A stretch of 64,000 nt of DNA from an uncultured Pelagibacteraceae bacterium (GTDB lineage Bacteria > Pseudomonadota > Alphaproteobacteria > Pelagibacterales > Pelagibacteraceae): the NCBI GenBank assembly GCA_902612325.1, contig CACMDB010000006.1, positions 21,632 through 85,631 on the forward strand. The letters run 5' to 3'. The notes beneath the pieces were generated by a model. The model searched no databases, was not told the DNA's origin, and saw only the letters and a program-made list of their open reading frames with translations. A program made the translations under genes and the position numbers. Shown here one piece after another: positions 9,167 to 18,614 of this stretch (positions within the stretch are counted from its first letter, which is position 1; each line of letters begins with the position of its first letter).

Positions 9167-9970
9167 TCAAGTATTTTTAAGCTGGCCGCCAAAAATATAA
9201 TTTTCTATTTTAATTGCTAATCCAGTTTCTAAATCACAATCAACAATAACTCCACTTAAAGTGGCATCACCAGTTGCTGGATGATTTTTTATTGATTCTT
9301 GTTTCATAAATCTTTTTAAAGAATTGTCTTTATTCATCCCAATAACTGAGTCATAATCACCACACATGCCTGCATCAGTTTGATAAGCTGTACCATTTTT
9401 TAAAACTCTAGCATCATTTGTTGGAATATGTGTATGTGTTCCTACAACAAGTGTAGCTTTTCCATCAAAAAGATATCCTATGGCATTTTTTTCACTAGTA
9501 ATTTCTCCATGAAAATCAACAACCAAAAGATCATAATCTTCCTTTAGTTTATGCTCAGTTAAAAATTTTTTGGAAATCTCAAAAACATCGTCACATTTTT
9601 TCATAAAAACATTTCCCATTAAATTTAAAACACCAATTTTGATATTTTCTTTATTTTTGAAAACCTCAAATCCTTTACCAGGTGAAGGCTCAAATAAATT
9701 TTTTGGACGAAGCAACCTTTTTTCTTTATCAATGTATTTCATTATATCTTTTTGATCCCATACATGGTTACCCGTAGTAATTACATTAACTCCACATTTA
9801 AATAGATCTTCACAAATTTCTTTTGTCAGTCCAACGCCAACTTCAGCTGCATTTTCCCCATTTACAATTACGAAATCAATTTTATGTAATTCTATTTGAC
9901 TAAGTAGATTACTATATATCTTTGAACATCCAGAATTTCCTACCACATCTCCTAAAAATAAAATTCTCAT
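9167..9970 (-). CDS. YmdB-family metallophosphoesterase
   Basis: Dinuclear-metal phosphoesterase of the TIGR00282/YmdB family; Bacillus YmdB acts on 2',3'-cyclic nucleotides. Metal-binding motifs are visible in order: GDVVGNSG near the N-terminus (Asp8), NGENAAEVGVGL, TGNHVWDQKDI, DFHGEITSEK and VGTHTHIPTNDARVL, then DAGMCGDYDSVIGM. The length of 267 is normal. The start ATG overlaps the fthC stop by four bases, so the two are translationally coupled. The physiological substrate in this organism is unknown. Confidence 0.9.
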   Translation of the reverse strand: MRILFLGDVVGNSGCSKIYSNLLSQIELHKIDFVIVNGENAAEVGVGLTKEICEDLFKCGVNVITTGNHVWDQKDIMKYIDKEKRLLRPKNLFEPSPGKGFEVFKNKENIKIGVLNLMGNVFMKKCDDVFEISKKFLTEHKLKEDYDLLVVDFHGEITSEKNAIGYLFDGKATLVVGTHTHIPTNDARVLKNGTAYQTDAGMCGDYDSVIGMNKDNSLKRFMKQESIKNHPATGDATLSGVIVDCDLETGLAIKIENYIFGGQLKNT

Positions 9971-10509
9971 ATAAAATTCTTTTCAGTTAAAATATAATCT
10001 AGTTTCATGTCATTTTTACTAACTGGTATTTTTTTAACCTTTTGAAAAGCGTAAGCTAAACCAATTAATACAATTTTATTTTTTTTTTTTGCTTTATTAA
10101 TATATCTATCATAAAAACCTCCTCCATAACCTATTCTATTTAAATGATTATCAAAAGCTACAAGTGGTACTAAAAGAATATTTGGGTAGACAGTTTGACC
10201 TGATATAGGTTCAGGTATTCCATATTTATTTATTGATAGAGGCTCTTTTGTTGACCAGTATGAAAAATCCATTTGATTATTTTTTTTAATTTTTGGCAAT
10301 GATATTTTATAACCAAGTTTTTCAAGTTTATTTAGAATTTTAATTGAATCAACTTCATGATTATATGGATAATAACCGCCAATAATTTTTTTATTTACTT
10401 TTTCTTTTTTTAAGATTTTTATGATATTACTAAATTTTATGAGAAAATTTTTATTGTTATTTAGTTTTCTGGCTTTTAATAATTTTTTTCTGATCTCAAA
10501 TTTATTCAC
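9967..10509 (-). CDS. fthC: 5-formyltetrahydrofolate cyclo-ligase
   Basis: Converts 5-formyl-THF to 5,10-methenyl-THF with ATP, recycling a folate storage form. The phosphate-binding C-terminal signature IGYGGGFYDRYI is clear, preceded by LLVPLVAFDNHLNR, the typical substrate loop. An N-terminal Lys/Arg-rich helix and a YYPYNHEVDS stretch also fit. The length of 180 is usual. It is eight bases after zapA. In many proteobacteria 6S RNA sits between zapA and this gene, but here there is no room for it. Confidence 0.92.
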   Translation of the reverse strand: MNKFEIRKKLLKARKLNNNKNFLIKFSNIIKILKKEKVNKKIIGGYYPYNHEVDSIKILNKLEKLGYKISLPKIKKNNQMDFSYWSTKEPLSINKYGIPEPISGQTVYPNILLVPLVAFDNHLNRIGYGGGFYDRYINKAKKKNKIVLIGLAYAFQKVKKIPVSKNDMKLDYILTEKNFI

Positions 10510-10516
10510 TAGAATT

Positions 10517-10963
10517 TTACTTAGAAATATTTTCTAAATTTGCTTTTTTAACAAAACTTGAAATTTCATCAGCAGCTTCGTTAATTAACTTCTCATAACT
10601 TCTTTGATTTATTTCAATTTCATTTTTTAATTTAAGGTGTTCTTTATTAAGTGAGTTTATTTCCAGCTCTTTCTTATCTCTATACTCATAAATTAAAGTT
10701 TTAAGCTCTTTAAATTTATTTGAAAGATCTCTCAACTCATTCTTTTTTTGATCTACTTTTTTTTTAGTTTCATAATATTCATCCATTACTTTAACAGCTG
10801 TAATTAATAGAAGTTTATTCTCTCCAAGATTTCCGAGGTCATTTTTAAGATTATTAAATTTCTGATTGATTTGAATTAATAATTCTTCAAGATGATCTTC
10901 CTGGCCGTCCTCACAAGACAGCAAAAATTCTTTTCCATTAAACTTAATACTTACGTTTGCCAT
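10517..10963 (-). CDS. zapA: cell division protein ZapA
   Basis: FtsZ-associated protein that bundles Z-ring filaments. The N-terminal ZapA domain shows VSIKFNGKEFLLSCEDGQEDHLEEL and INQKFNNLKNDLG, followed by LLITAVKVMDEYYE. A long coiled coil runs from about residue 65 to 135. At 148 residues it is longer than many ZapA proteins because of the coiled-coil tail. It overlaps the upstream small coiled-coil gene by 13 bases and precedes fthC, the common zapA-fthC order. Confidence 0.85.
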   Translation of the reverse strand: MANVSIKFNGKEFLLSCEDGQEDHLEELLIQINQKFNNLKNDLGNLGENKLLLITAVKVMDEYYETKKKVDQKKNELRDLSNKFKELKTLIYEYRDKKELEINSLNKEHLKLKNEIEINQRSYEKLINEAADEISSFVKKANLENISK

Positions 10964-11274
10964 TTATCTATCTCATCTAACAAAATATCTGTTTCTTGAT
11001 TTAATTCATCAATTTTTTCAGAAAACTCAATCTGTCTTTTTTGTTCAGCTTTTTCTTGATTTTGTAATTCGTCTAATTTTTTACTTAAATTATTATAATC
11101 ATTAATTAAATTTTTATATTTTTCTTCTATTTCTTGCTTTTCAATTTCTAATTGATTTTTTTGACTACTTAAATTCTCTATATTTTTTTTAACGTCAGGG
11201 TTTTTTAAGTTTAAATTTTTTAATTTTGCTAAAGCTAAATTTAGTTTTTTTTCTTTTTCGATCACAGAATTCAT
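10951..11274 (-). CDS. small coiled-coil protein upstream of zapA (DUF4164-like)
   Basis: A 107-residue protein, almost entirely helical and rich in Lys, Glu, Asn and Leu, with heptad patterning (LAKLKNLNLKNPDVKKNIENL and beyond). There is no signal peptide or membrane segment. Small coiled-coil genes (DUF4164 type) are often found next to zapA in alphaproteobacteria, so a role in cell division or as a ZapA partner is a context-based guess. It is the first gene of the minus-strand run, facing tkt across a 55-base divergent gap, and its last 13 bases overlap zapA. Confidence 0.7.
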   Translation of the reverse strand: MNSVIEKEKKLNLALAKLKNLNLKNPDVKKNIENLSSQKNQLEIEKQEIEEKYKNLINDYNNLSKKLDELQNQEKAEQKRQIEFSEKIDELNQETDILLDEIDKWQT

Positions 11275-11286
11275 ATATATATAATT

Positions 11287-11315
11287 ATATTATTAAATAG
11301 AATCTTCTTAGTCTA
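11287..11315 (-). promoter_or_regulatory. candidate promoter for the zapA-fthC-ymdB run
   Basis: On the minus strand TAGACT (11315-11310), a 17-base spacer and TAATAT (11292-11287) form a possible -35/-10 pair in the 55-base divergent gap. The predicted start is only about 5 bases before the gene's ATG at 11274. No equally convincing pair was seen for tkt on the other strand, although TAGAAT at 11298-11303 is a possible -10 box. Confidence 0.35.
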
Positions 11316-11329
11316 GGCGGGATAATTAC

Positions 11330-13261
11330 TTGAGTAAACTTTATAAAGAATTAGCGAATTGTATCAGATTTTTGTCTATAGATGCTGTCCAAAAAGCTAA
11401 TTCTGGGCATCCAGGTATGCCTATGGGTATGGCTGATGTTGCAACTGTTCTTTTTAAAGATTTCTTAAACTTTAATCCAAAAAACCCAGATTGGATTAAT
11501 AGAGATAGATTTGTTCTCTCAGCAGGACATGGTTCTATGCTACTTTACTCTCTCCTTTATCTAACAGGTTATAAAAGTATTTCTTTAAGAGAAATTAAAA
11601 AATTTAGACAACTAAATTCAATATGTGCAGGTCACCCCGAATATCATCCAAGTACTGGTATTGAAACTACAACAGGTCCTTTAGGACAGGGAATTTCTAA
11701 TGCAGTTGGTTTTGCAATTTCAGAAGAGATTTTAAAAAAAAGATTGGGAAAAAAAAATATCAATCATAAAACTTACGTTTTAGCGGGTGATGGCTGCTTG
11801 ATGGAAGGAATAAGTCATGAAGCTTTAAGTCTTGCTGGACACCTAAAACTTAAAAACCTGATATTACTTTTTGATAACAATTCAATTTCAATAGATGGTC
11901 CAACTAGCTTAGCAGTCTCTGATGATCATGAAAAAAGGTTTAAAAGCTATGGCTGGAATTATTTAAAAATTAATGGACATAATTTCAAAGAAATAACAAA
12001 GGCTCTTCAAAAAGCACAAAAATCAAAAAAACCTATAGCAATCTCTTGTAAAACAAAGATTGGATACGGATCTCCAAATAAGGGTGGTAAAGCCTCATCT
12101 CATGGCAGTCCATTAGGTGAAGATGAAGTAAGATTAGTCAGAAAAAAATTGAACTGGCCACACAATACTTTTGAAATTCCAAAAAACTTAATGGATCAAT
12201 GGAGATCAATCGGTAAAAAAGCATCAATTAAAGCTAAGAAAAATAAGAATAAATTTTCACTAAGATTTAATACAAATACTTTCAATGCAGAAATAGACAA
12301 AGCAAAATCAGACTACTTAAAAAAATTACAACCAATAGCTACTAGAAAATGTTCAGAAAAATTTTTGGAAATTGTATCTAAACTTCCAAACTTAATTGGT
12401 GGATCAGCAGATTTGGCGGGATCCAATAATACCAAAACCAAAAATCATAAAATTATTCAATCAAATGATTTTTCCGGAAATTATATCCATTTTGGAGTAA
12501 GAGAACATGCGATGTGTGGTATTATGAATGGTATCTCACTTCATAGCGAGCTTGTTCCTTATGGTGGAACTTTTTTAATATTTAGTGATTACTGTAAACC
12601 ATCGATAAGACTAGCGGCCATGATGAAACAAAAAGTTATTTATGTTTTTACACATGACTCAATTGGTCTTGGAGAAGACGGACCAACCCATCAACCAATA
12701 GAACAATTGACAAGTTTACGATCAATACCGAATTTAAATGTTTTTAGACCTTCTGACTTAATAGAAACTTTTGAGTGTTGGCAATTGGCATTAAATAGCA
12801 AAAGTTCTCCAAGCGTAATAGCTCTCACAAGACAAAGCTTAAATCCAGTTCGTACAAAAAAATCATCAAAAAATTTGTCTTTAGCTGGCGCTTATGAAGT
12901 TTTAAGAACGAGTAATAGAATAAGTGCAACTATTATAGCAACAGGATCCGAAACTAGTCTTGCAATAGACGTTAGTCATAAATTAGCCACAGATGGCATT
13001 TACTCAAAAGTAATATCAATGCCTTGCCAGGAATTATTTGATCGACAAAGCGAGATCTACAAAAAAAAAATTTTAAATGAAACTAAGCTAGTAATTTCTA
13101 TAGAGGCCTCTGAAACTGGTTATTGGAAAAAATATACTGGCAGCAAAGGACTTAATTTTGGAATTGATGATTTTGGAAAAAGTGCGCCTTATAAAGATAT
13201 ATATAATCACTTTGGATTAAGCTCAGAGATTATAGTGAAAAAAATTAAAAAAAGATTATGA
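11330..13261 (+). CDS. tkt: transketolase
   Basis: Thiamine-diphosphate enzyme moving two-carbon units between sugar phosphates in the pentose phosphate pathway. Visible motifs include SGHPGMPMG near residue 25, the ThDP/magnesium motif GDGCLMEG (153-160) followed by the conserved Asn pair in LLFDNN, the REHAMCG motif carrying the catalytic Glu, and [15 protein letters not shown]. At 643 residues it is full length. The only start giving the normal N-terminus [14 protein letters not shown] is a TTG at 11330, preceded by GGCGGGA; there is no upstream in-frame ATG. It heads a plus-strand glycolytic run and overlaps gap by ATGA. Confidence 0.96.
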   Translation: MSKLYKELANCIRFLSIDAVQKANSGHPGMPMGMADVATVLFKDFLNFNPKNPDWINRDRFVLSAGHGSMLLYSLLYLTGYKSISLREIKKFRQLNSICAGHPEYHPSTGIETTTGPLGQGISNAVGFAISEEILKKRLGKKNINHKTYVLAGDGCLMEGISHEALSLAGHLKLKNLILLFDNNSISIDGPTSLAVSDDHEKRFKSYGWNYLKINGHNFKEITKALQKAQKSKKPIAISCKTKIGYGSPNKGGKASSHGSPLGEDEVRLVRKKLNWPHNTFEIPKNLMDQWRSIGKKASIKAKKNKNKFSLRFNTNTFNAEIDKAKSDYLKKLQPIATRKCSEKFLEIVSKLPNLIGGSADLAGSNNTKTKNHKIIQSNDFSGNYIHFGVREHAMCGIMNGISLHSELVPYGGTFLIFSDYCKPSIRLAAMMKQKVIYVFTHDSIGLGEDGPTHQPIEQLTSLRSIPNLNVFRPSDLIETFECWQLALNSKSSPSVIALTRQSLNPVRTKKSSKNLSLAGAYEVLRTSNRISATIIATGSETSLAIDVSHKLATDGIYSKVISMPCQELFDRQSEIYKKKILNETKLVISIEASETGYWKKYTGSKGLNFGIDDFGKSAPYKDIYNHFGLSSEIIVKKIKKRL

Positions 13262-14259
13262 CAGTCAGAGTTGGAATAAATGGAATGGGCAGAATTGGGA
13301 GGATGATTGTTCGATCAATTATCGAGAGTAAAAATAAAAATATAGAAATTAAATACGTCAATAACAGAACTAATTCTGAAACATGTTCATCTTTATTAAA
13401 ATATGATTCTATTCACGGAAAATTTAATGCGCAAATAGATTTTGATGAAAATCATATTATTATCAACAAAAATAAAATTTTATATGGCCAAGAAACAGAT
13501 CTAAATAATATTAATTGGAATAAATATGGAGTCGATTATGTTATGGAATGTACAGGTAAATTTAACTCAAAAGAAAAATTACTCACACATATTAATAATG
13601 GTGCGAAAAGAGTTATTGTCTCTGCTCCATGTAAAGATGCTGACAAAACTATTGTATATGGAGTAAATGAGACTGAATTAAAAAAAGAGGACAAGATTAT
13701 ATCTGCTGCTTCTTGCACAACAAATTGTCTTGCCCCTGTGGTTCATGTTTTAAACGAAAATTTTGAAATTGAAAAAGGGTTTATGACCACAATTCATTCC
13801 TTTACAAGTGACCAAAGAATATTAGATAATTCTCATAAAGACCCACGAAGAGCTAGATCAGCAAGCCAGTCTATTGTGCCAACCTCAACAGGTGCATCAA
13901 AAGCAATTGGTGAGATTATACCTTCACTTAAAGGTAAATTAGAAGGTGTGGCCATGAGGGTCCCTACGCCCAATGTTTCATTAATTGAATTCGTCTTTTG
14001 CACAAAAAAAGATGTTAGTATTGATAAGATTAATTTAGCATTTCAAAATTTTAGCAAAAAAAATAAAATTCTTGAAACTACAAAAGAAAAACTTGTTTCA
14101 GTCGACTTTAATCATAATCCTGCTTCTTCAATAATAGACGAAAGCTTGACAAAAGTGGTGAGTAAAAATATGGGTAAAATTTCAGCCTGGTATGATAACG
14201 AATGGGGTTTCTCAAATAGAATGTGTGATATTGTAGAATATCTTCATAAGAATTCTTAA
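13258..14259 (+). CDS. gap: glyceraldehyde-3-phosphate dehydrogenase
   Basis: Interconverts glyceraldehyde-3-phosphate and 1,3-bisphosphoglycerate. The dinucleotide-binding [10 protein letters not shown] is at residues 7-16; the active site SAASCTTNC puts the catalytic Cys at 153, with His180 as its partner. [12 protein letters not shown] near the C-terminus is standard. The residue that usually reads Asp after the second strand (VND), and that favours NAD, is Asn here (VNN, 34-36), so cofactor choice may be relaxed toward NADP. Translation is coupled to tkt by a four-base overlap, and the stop shares a base with the pgk start. Confidence 0.96.
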   Translation: MTVRVGINGMGRIGRMIVRSIIESKNKNIEIKYVNNRTNSETCSSLLKYDSIHGKFNAQIDFDENHIIINKNKILYGQETDLNNINWNKYGVDYVMECTGKFNSKEKLLTHINNGAKRVIVSAPCKDADKTIVYGVNETELKKEDKIISAASCTTNCLAPVVHVLNENFEIEKGFMTTIHSFTSDQRILDNSHKDPRRARSASQSIVPTSTGASKAIGEIIPSLKGKLEGVAMRVPTPNVSLIEFVFCTKKDVSIDKINLAFQNFSKKNKILETTKEKLVSVDFNHNPASSIIDESLTKVVSKNMGKISAWYDNEWGFSNRMCDIVEYLHKNS

Positions 14260-15437
14260 TGAACAATATTAAAGATTATGAAGATCTTAGTAGTAAGAGA
14301 GTTTTATTAAGATTAGACCTAAACGTCCCTTTGAAAAATGGTGACATTATCGATGAAACCAGAATTATTAAAATTACACCTGTTATCGAATTTTTAATTA
14401 AAAGAAATGCAAAAGTTTTAATAATTTCTCATGTCGGACGCCCTAAAGGCAAATTTAATAAAGATCTCTCCCTTAAACCAATTTGTGATTACATAGAAAA
14501 AAAAATGAAAACTAGAATCAATTTTATAAGTGAGAATATTTTTAAAATCAAAAGAGGTGATTTATTTAAAAAGCCTGAGGAGAAAGTCATCTTTTTTGAA
14601 AACATAAGATTTTATGCAGAAGAAGAAAAGAATGATTCAAATTTTTCAAAACACCTAGCTAGTTTTGCAGATTTGTACGTAAACGACGCTTTTTCTTGCT
14701 CACATAGAACACATGCTTCTGTGTGCAAAATTACAGAATTTCTGCCATCATTTGCTGGATTACAATTTGAGACTGAAGTAAATGCTTTAAAAAAAGTTAC
14801 TATTGAAATCAAAAAACCAATTACCTGTATAATTGGTGGATCAAAAATTTCTACAAAAATAGATATAATCAAAAACTTAATACCTAAATTTAACAACATA
14901 ATCTTTGTAGGAGGTATGGCTAACAATATTCTGAGCTTCAAAGGTAATAGAATTGGAAAATCAATTAGTGAAGAAGATTGTGAAAATATCATAAAAGAAA
15001 TTTTTGAAATTTCAAAAAATACACTCTGTGAAGTTACTTATCCAGAAGATGTCATAATAGGCAAAAGTTTAGATGACCATGCTCAGATAAAAGATCTTAA
15101 GGACATAGCAGATGATGATTTAATCTTAGACGTGGGACCTAAAACACTTAAAAGAATAAAAAATATAATTGAAGAAAGTAAAACAGTTCTTTGGAATGGT
15201 CCTGCTGGTTATTTTGAAAATCCAAATTTTGCTAAAGGTAGCATTGAGATTGCAAAAACAATTATTAAAAAAAATAAAGATAATTCAATTTATTCTGTGG
15301 TTGGTGGAGGAGATACTGTGGCGGTTGTGAATCAACTAAGTGCAATTAAAGATTTTAATTTTGTTTCAACTGCTGGTGGTGCTTTTTTAGAATATCTTGA
15401 AGGAAGAGAGCTTCCTGGTATAAAAGCCTTAAATTAA
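14259..15437 (+). CDS. pgk: phosphoglycerate kinase
   Basis: Transfers phosphate from 1,3-bisphosphoglycerate to ADP, or the reverse in gluconeogenesis. Signature blocks are RVLLRLDLNVPLKNG near the N-terminus, ISHVGRPKG, the substrate-binding HRTHASV, IIGGSKISTK, the VLWNGPAGYFE block and the nucleotide-binding VVGGGDTVAVV, then FVSTAGGAFLEYLEG. The length of 392 is normal. It lies between gap and fba with no spare bases on the left and a one-base gap on the right. Confidence 0.97.
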   Translation: MNNIKDYEDLSSKRVLLRLDLNVPLKNGDIIDETRIIKITPVIEFLIKRNAKVLIISHVGRPKGKFNKDLSLKPICDYIEKKMKTRINFISENIFKIKRGDLFKKPEEKVIFFENIRFYAEEEKNDSNFSKHLASFADLYVNDAFSCSHRTHASVCKITEFLPSFAGLQFETEVNALKKVTIEIKKPITCIIGGSKISTKIDIIKNLIPKFNNIIFVGGMANNILSFKGNRIGKSISEEDCENIIKEIFEISKNTLCEVTYPEDVIIGKSLDDHAQIKDLKDIADDDLILDVGPKTLKRIKNIIEESKTVLWNGPAGYFENPNFAKGSIEIAKTIIKKNKDNSIYSVVGGGDTVAVVNQLSAIKDFNFVSTAGGAFLEYLEGRELPGIKALN

Positions 15438-15438
15438 A

Positions 15439-16446
15439 ATGTCAGAACTAAATAATATAGCATTAAAAATTTTAGAAAACGGTAAAGGAATTTTAGCTGC
15501 AGATGAAAGCACTGCAACAATGACTAAAAGATTGGACAGCGTAAATGTCCCATCAACCCCAGAAAACAGATTGTTGTTCAGAGAAACACTTTTTAGCTCA
15601 TCCTCAATGAAAGATTGTATTGGAGGTGTGATTCTTTACGATGAAACAATTAAACAAACATCATCAAAAAAAAATCCAATTCCAGAATTAATATCAGATA
15701 CAGGTTCATTACCAGGTATCAAAGTAGACACAGGAGCAAAAATTTTAGCTGGTTCTCCAGATGAGAAAATTACTGAGGGTCTTGATGGATTAAGGGAAAG
15801 ATTGAAAGAATATTACAAATTAGGTGCTAAATTTACTAAATGGAGAGGTGTTTATAATATTACTAAAAATTATCCAAGCAAACTCTCAATACACTCTAAT
15901 GCACATGCATTAGCAAGATATTCTGCTCTAGTTCAAGAGTGTAATATGGTTCCAATAGTTGAGCCTGAGGTTTTAATGGATGGTGATCATTCTGCCAAAG
16001 AGTGTTTAGAAAAAACTTCTGAAGTTATAAAAAAATGTTTTGAAGAACTAATAATACATAAGATAGATTTAAAAGGAATTATACTCAAACCTAATATGAT
16101 CTTAGCAGGAAATAGATCTAAAGAAAAAATTACTAATGAGGAAGTCGCAAAATTAACTTTGGAATGTTTAAAATCCTCAGTGCCCTCAGAAGTTCCAGGT
16201 ATAGCTTTCCTATCTGGAGGTCAGTCTGAAATAGAAGCGACAGAAAACTTGAATTTAATTAACAAACACAATAAAACAAGTTTTGTAATGAGCTATTCTT
16301 ACGGGAGGGCTCTTCAACAAGGTGCCTTAAAGTATTGGTCAAAAGATACTAAGAATATTGAGGGTACTCAGCAGATTTTTAATCACCGAGCCAAAATGAA
16401 TACATTGGCTGCTCAAGGAAAATGGTCAAAAGATCTTGAGATATAA
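15439..16446 (+). CDS. fba: class I fructose-bisphosphate aldolase
   Basis: Schiff-base aldolase for fructose-1,6-bisphosphate. It has the class I eukaryote-like pattern: GKGILAADEST at 16-25, KFTKWRGVYNI (Lys134 region), PIVEPEVLMDG and GIILKPNMI, in which Lys217 is the Schiff-base lysine, then FLSGGQSEIEATENLN. The length (335) and these blocks distinguish it from the zinc-dependent class II enzymes more usual in proteobacteria. It follows pgk in the gap-pgk-fba order and slightly overlaps the thiE-like gene. Confidence 0.95.
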   Translation: MSELNNIALKILENGKGILAADESTATMTKRLDSVNVPSTPENRLLFRETLFSSSSMKDCIGGVILYDETIKQTSSKKNPIPELISDTGSLPGIKVDTGAKILAGSPDEKITEGLDGLRERLKEYYKLGAKFTKWRGVYNITKNYPSKLSIHSNAHALARYSALVQECNMVPIVEPEVLMDGDHSAKECLEKTSEVIKKCFEELIIHKIDLKGIILKPNMILAGNRSKEKITNEEVAKLTLECLKSSVPSEVPGIAFLSGGQSEIEATENLNLINKHNKTSFVMSYSYGRALQQGALKYWSKDTKNIEGTQQIFNHRAKMNTLAAQGKWSKDLEI

Positions 16447-17050
16447 TAAAAAAAGATTTATTTACCTAATATCCCCATCTAAAATTGAAAGAAATTTTTT
16501 CAAAGATTTAAATGAAGTACTTAAACAAAAAAAAACAAGTTTTTTTCAATTACGACTTAAAAAAAATAGTTTCAAAAAAAAATTAATTATTGGACGTAAA
16601 GTTCAAAAGATATGTAAAAAATTTAAGGTAAAATTTATAATTAACGATGACGTATATCTTGCAAAAAAATTAAATGCTGATGGATGCCATCTTGGTCAAA
16701 GTGATATGAAAATAAGAAAGGCAAGAAAATTAATTGGGAAAAAAATAATTGGGATTACATGTCATAATTCGATTAAACTTGCAAAAAATGCTATAAAAAA
16801 TAAAGCTGACTATTTAGCTTTTGGAGCTTTTAATTCATCTAAAACAAAAAAAGTTAAATATAAAGCATCCATTAGTTTACTTAAAAAAGCTCAAAAGATC
16901 ACAAATACTCCAATTGTTGTTATCGGTGGTATTAACTTTAATAATTATAAAAATCTTTTGTTGAATAAGGCAAACTTTTTAGCTATTTCAGGCTACATTT
17001 GGAAAAATAAAGATCTTAAACCAAAGAATGCGATAAAAAAATTAATATGA
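16436..17050 (+). CDS. thiE: thiamine-phosphate synthase-like protein (ThiE/TenI family)
   Basis: Predicted TIM-barrel enzyme of the ThiE family, which joins the pyrimidine (HMP-PP) and thiazole phosphates to make thiamine phosphate. Visible motifs: FFQLRLK, KFIINDDVYLAKKLNADGCHLGQSD (substrate pyrophosphate loop), GITCHN and VVIGGINFNNY. It is very Lys-rich. The start is a TTG at 16436 inside the fba end, chosen because the barrel's first strand (RFIYLISP) begins right after it. True ThiE and the regulatory homologue TenI/ThiE-like proteins are hard to tell apart by eye. SAR11 is known to need an external HMP precursor, which makes a ThiE step plausible. Confidence 0.75.
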   Translation: MRYNKKRFIYLISPSKIERNFFKDLNEVLKQKKTSFFQLRLKKNSFKKKLIIGRKVQKICKKFKVKFIINDDVYLAKKLNADGCHLGQSDMKIRKARKLIGKKIIGITCHNSIKLAKNAIKNKADYLAFGAFNSSKTKKVKYKASISLLKKAQKITNTPIVVIGGINFNNYKNLLLNKANFLAISGYIWKNKDLKPKNAIKKLI

Positions 17051-17607
17051 AAATTAATGCAGGTGAAATTAGAGTGGGCATGTTGCTAGAATATAAAAAT
17101 GATTTATGGCAGGTGCTAAAAACACAGCATGTTAAACCTGGAAAAGGTGGAGCATTTGCACAAGTGGAGATGAAAAGTGTAAACAAAAATACCAAACTTA
17201 ATGAAAGATTTAGATCCAGTGAAACAATTGAAAAGGCCTCATTAGAGGAAAGTAATTTTACATTTTCGTATGAGGACCAAGAAAAGTACTTTTTTATAAA
17301 TCCAAAAACTTTTGAACAAACAGAAATTCAAAAAAGTCTAATGGGTGAAAAAGGGAAGTTATTAACTGAAAATCTTGAGGTAACAATAAGTTTCTATAAT
17401 GATAACCCAATTTCTGTTGATTTACCAAACCAAGTAACTTGTAAAATTGAAACAACAGACGCTGCATTAAAAGGTCAAACTGTTTCATCATCTTATAAAC
17501 CTGCAGTTTTAAAAAATGGATTAAGTATTCAGGTACCACCATTTATTGAAGCGGGAGATAATGTTGTCATAGATACTAGAAATTTAGAATACGTTAAAAA
17601 AATTTAA
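17047..17607 (+). CDS. efp: translation elongation factor P
   Basis: Relieves ribosome stalling at polyproline stretches. The three-domain beta-barrel protein is full length at 186 residues. The loop KPGKGGAFAQVEMK carries the tip lysine (Lys33) that is post-translationally modified in many bacteria. The C-terminal block VSSSYKPAVLKNGLSIQVPPFIEAGD is typical. It overlaps the thiE-like gene by four bases (ATGA) and is three bases from suhB. No modification enzyme gene is visible in the window. Confidence 0.96.
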   Translation: MKINAGEIRVGMLLEYKNDLWQVLKTQHVKPGKGGAFAQVEMKSVNKNTKLNERFRSSETIEKASLEESNFTFSYEDQEKYFFINPKTFEQTEIQKSLMGEKGKLLTENLEVTISFYNDNPISVDLPNQVTCKIETTDAALKGQTVSSSYKPAVLKNGLSIQVPPFIEAGDNVVIDTRNLEYVKKI

Positions 17608-17610
17608 TTT

Positions 17611-18348
17611 ATGAATTCAATATCTGCAAATCTCAATGTGATGATAAAGGCATGTGAAAAAGCATCTAAAATTTTAATAAGAGATTTTGGTGAATTAGAG
17701 AAGTTGCAAGTGTCCAAAAAAGGACCAAGAGATTTTGTGACTAATTCTGATGTTAAAACAGAAAAAATAATTATAGAGGAGCTTAAAAAAGCAAGACCCA
17801 ACTATTCGATCATTAGTGAGGAGAATGGTGTTGAAAAGAATAAAGATACTTCAAATTCATGGATAATTGATCCTATTGATGGAACAATTAATTTTTTACA
17901 TGGAATACCACATTTTGCAATATCAATTGCTTTGAAATCAGACGATGAGATTATATGTGGATTGATTTTTGATCCTATCAAAGACGAAATGTTTTATGCT
18001 GAAAAAAATAATGGAGCTTTTTTTAATAATCAGCGAATAAGAGTCTCAAATAAAAATAATTTAGATGAATGTTTATTTGCAATTGGAAAATTAAAGAATG
18101 AACCAAGTTTTACTTATAGAAGATCCGGATGCGCTGCACTTGATATTGCATACGTAGCATCTGGAAGACTAGATGGATACGCACAAAGTAACTTAAATTT
18201 ATGGGACATAGCCGCAGGCATAGTTTTGATAAAAGAGGCTGGTGGAGTAATTAATGATATTAATCTTAATACTATTAAAAATATAAAAGTTTTAGCTTCA
18301 TCGGTAGAAATAAATGCCAAATTTATTGAAAAACTGGGCAACTTTTAA
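17611..18348 (+). CDS. suhB: inositol monophosphatase family protein SuhB
   Basis: Magnesium-dependent phosphatase of the inositol monophosphatase family, also linked to rRNA transcription in E. coli. The metal-binding site shows ISEENG (Glu70) and [12 protein letters not shown] (Asp87, Asp90), with the second motif [17 protein letters not shown] near the C-terminus. The length is 245. A second Met at residue 11 is an alternative start. It lies between efp and rpmE. The true substrate cannot be read from sequence. Confidence 0.92.
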   Translation: MNSISANLNVMIKACEKASKILIRDFGELEKLQVSKKGPRDFVTNSDVKTEKIIIEELKKARPNYSIISEENGVEKNKDTSNSWIIDPIDGTINFLHGIPHFAISIALKSDDEIICGLIFDPIKDEMFYAEKNNGAFFNNQRIRVSNKNNLDECLFAIGKLKNEPSFTYRRSGCAALDIAYVASGRLDGYAQSNLNLWDIAAGIVLIKEAGGVINDINLNTIKNIKVLASSVEINAKFIEKLGNF

Positions 18349-18376
18349 TTGTTTTAAAAATTTCTTTTGTTATAAG
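18349..18376 (+). promoter_or_regulatory. candidate rpmE promoter
   Basis: TTGTTT (18349-18354), a 16-base spacer and TATAAG (18371-18376) form a promoter that starts right at the suhB stop. The spacing and -10 box are the same as in the 5S rRNA promoter at 27113-27146. The predicted start falls at about 18383-18384, i.e. at the rpmE ATG, suggesting a leaderless message. Confidence 0.55.
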
Positions 18377-18383
18377 TCTCGTG

Positions 18384-18614
18384 ATGAAAAAAAAAATACA
18401 TCCTAACTACCATGCTATAAAAGTTGAAATGACCGATGGGTCTCAATTTGAGACAAGGTCTACTTGGGGCGCAGAGGGTGATATTCTTAAACTAGAAATT
18501 GATCCAAAATCACATTCTGCTTGGACGGGAGGTAAGCAAAAATTATTGGATAAAGGTCGAATAAGTAAATTTAATAAAAAATTCCAAAATTTTAGGTCAG
18601 AAAATAAAAGTTAA
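18384..18614 (+). CDS. rpmE: 50S ribosomal protein L31
   Basis: Large-subunit ribosomal protein. The sequence [19 protein letters not shown] and the later [16 protein letters not shown] block are typical of L31. It has no cysteines at all, so it is the zinc-free form. The ATG at 18384 is preferred over the in-frame GTG three bases upstream because it gives the family N-terminus. No ribosome-binding site is visible upstream, which fits a leaderless transcript. The last base overlaps the trcR start. Confidence 0.95.
   Translation: MKKKIHPNYHAIKVEMTDGSQFETRSTWGAEGDILKLEIDPKSHSAWTGGKQKLLDKGRISKFNKKFQNFRSENKS

Noticed and set aside
10500..10520. Possible 6S RNA between zapA and fthC
   Set aside because: This is its usual place in many proteobacteria, but only eight bases separate the two genes here.
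14612..14992. 126-codon frame antisense to pgk
   Set aside because: Shadow of a well-conserved gene; no motif.
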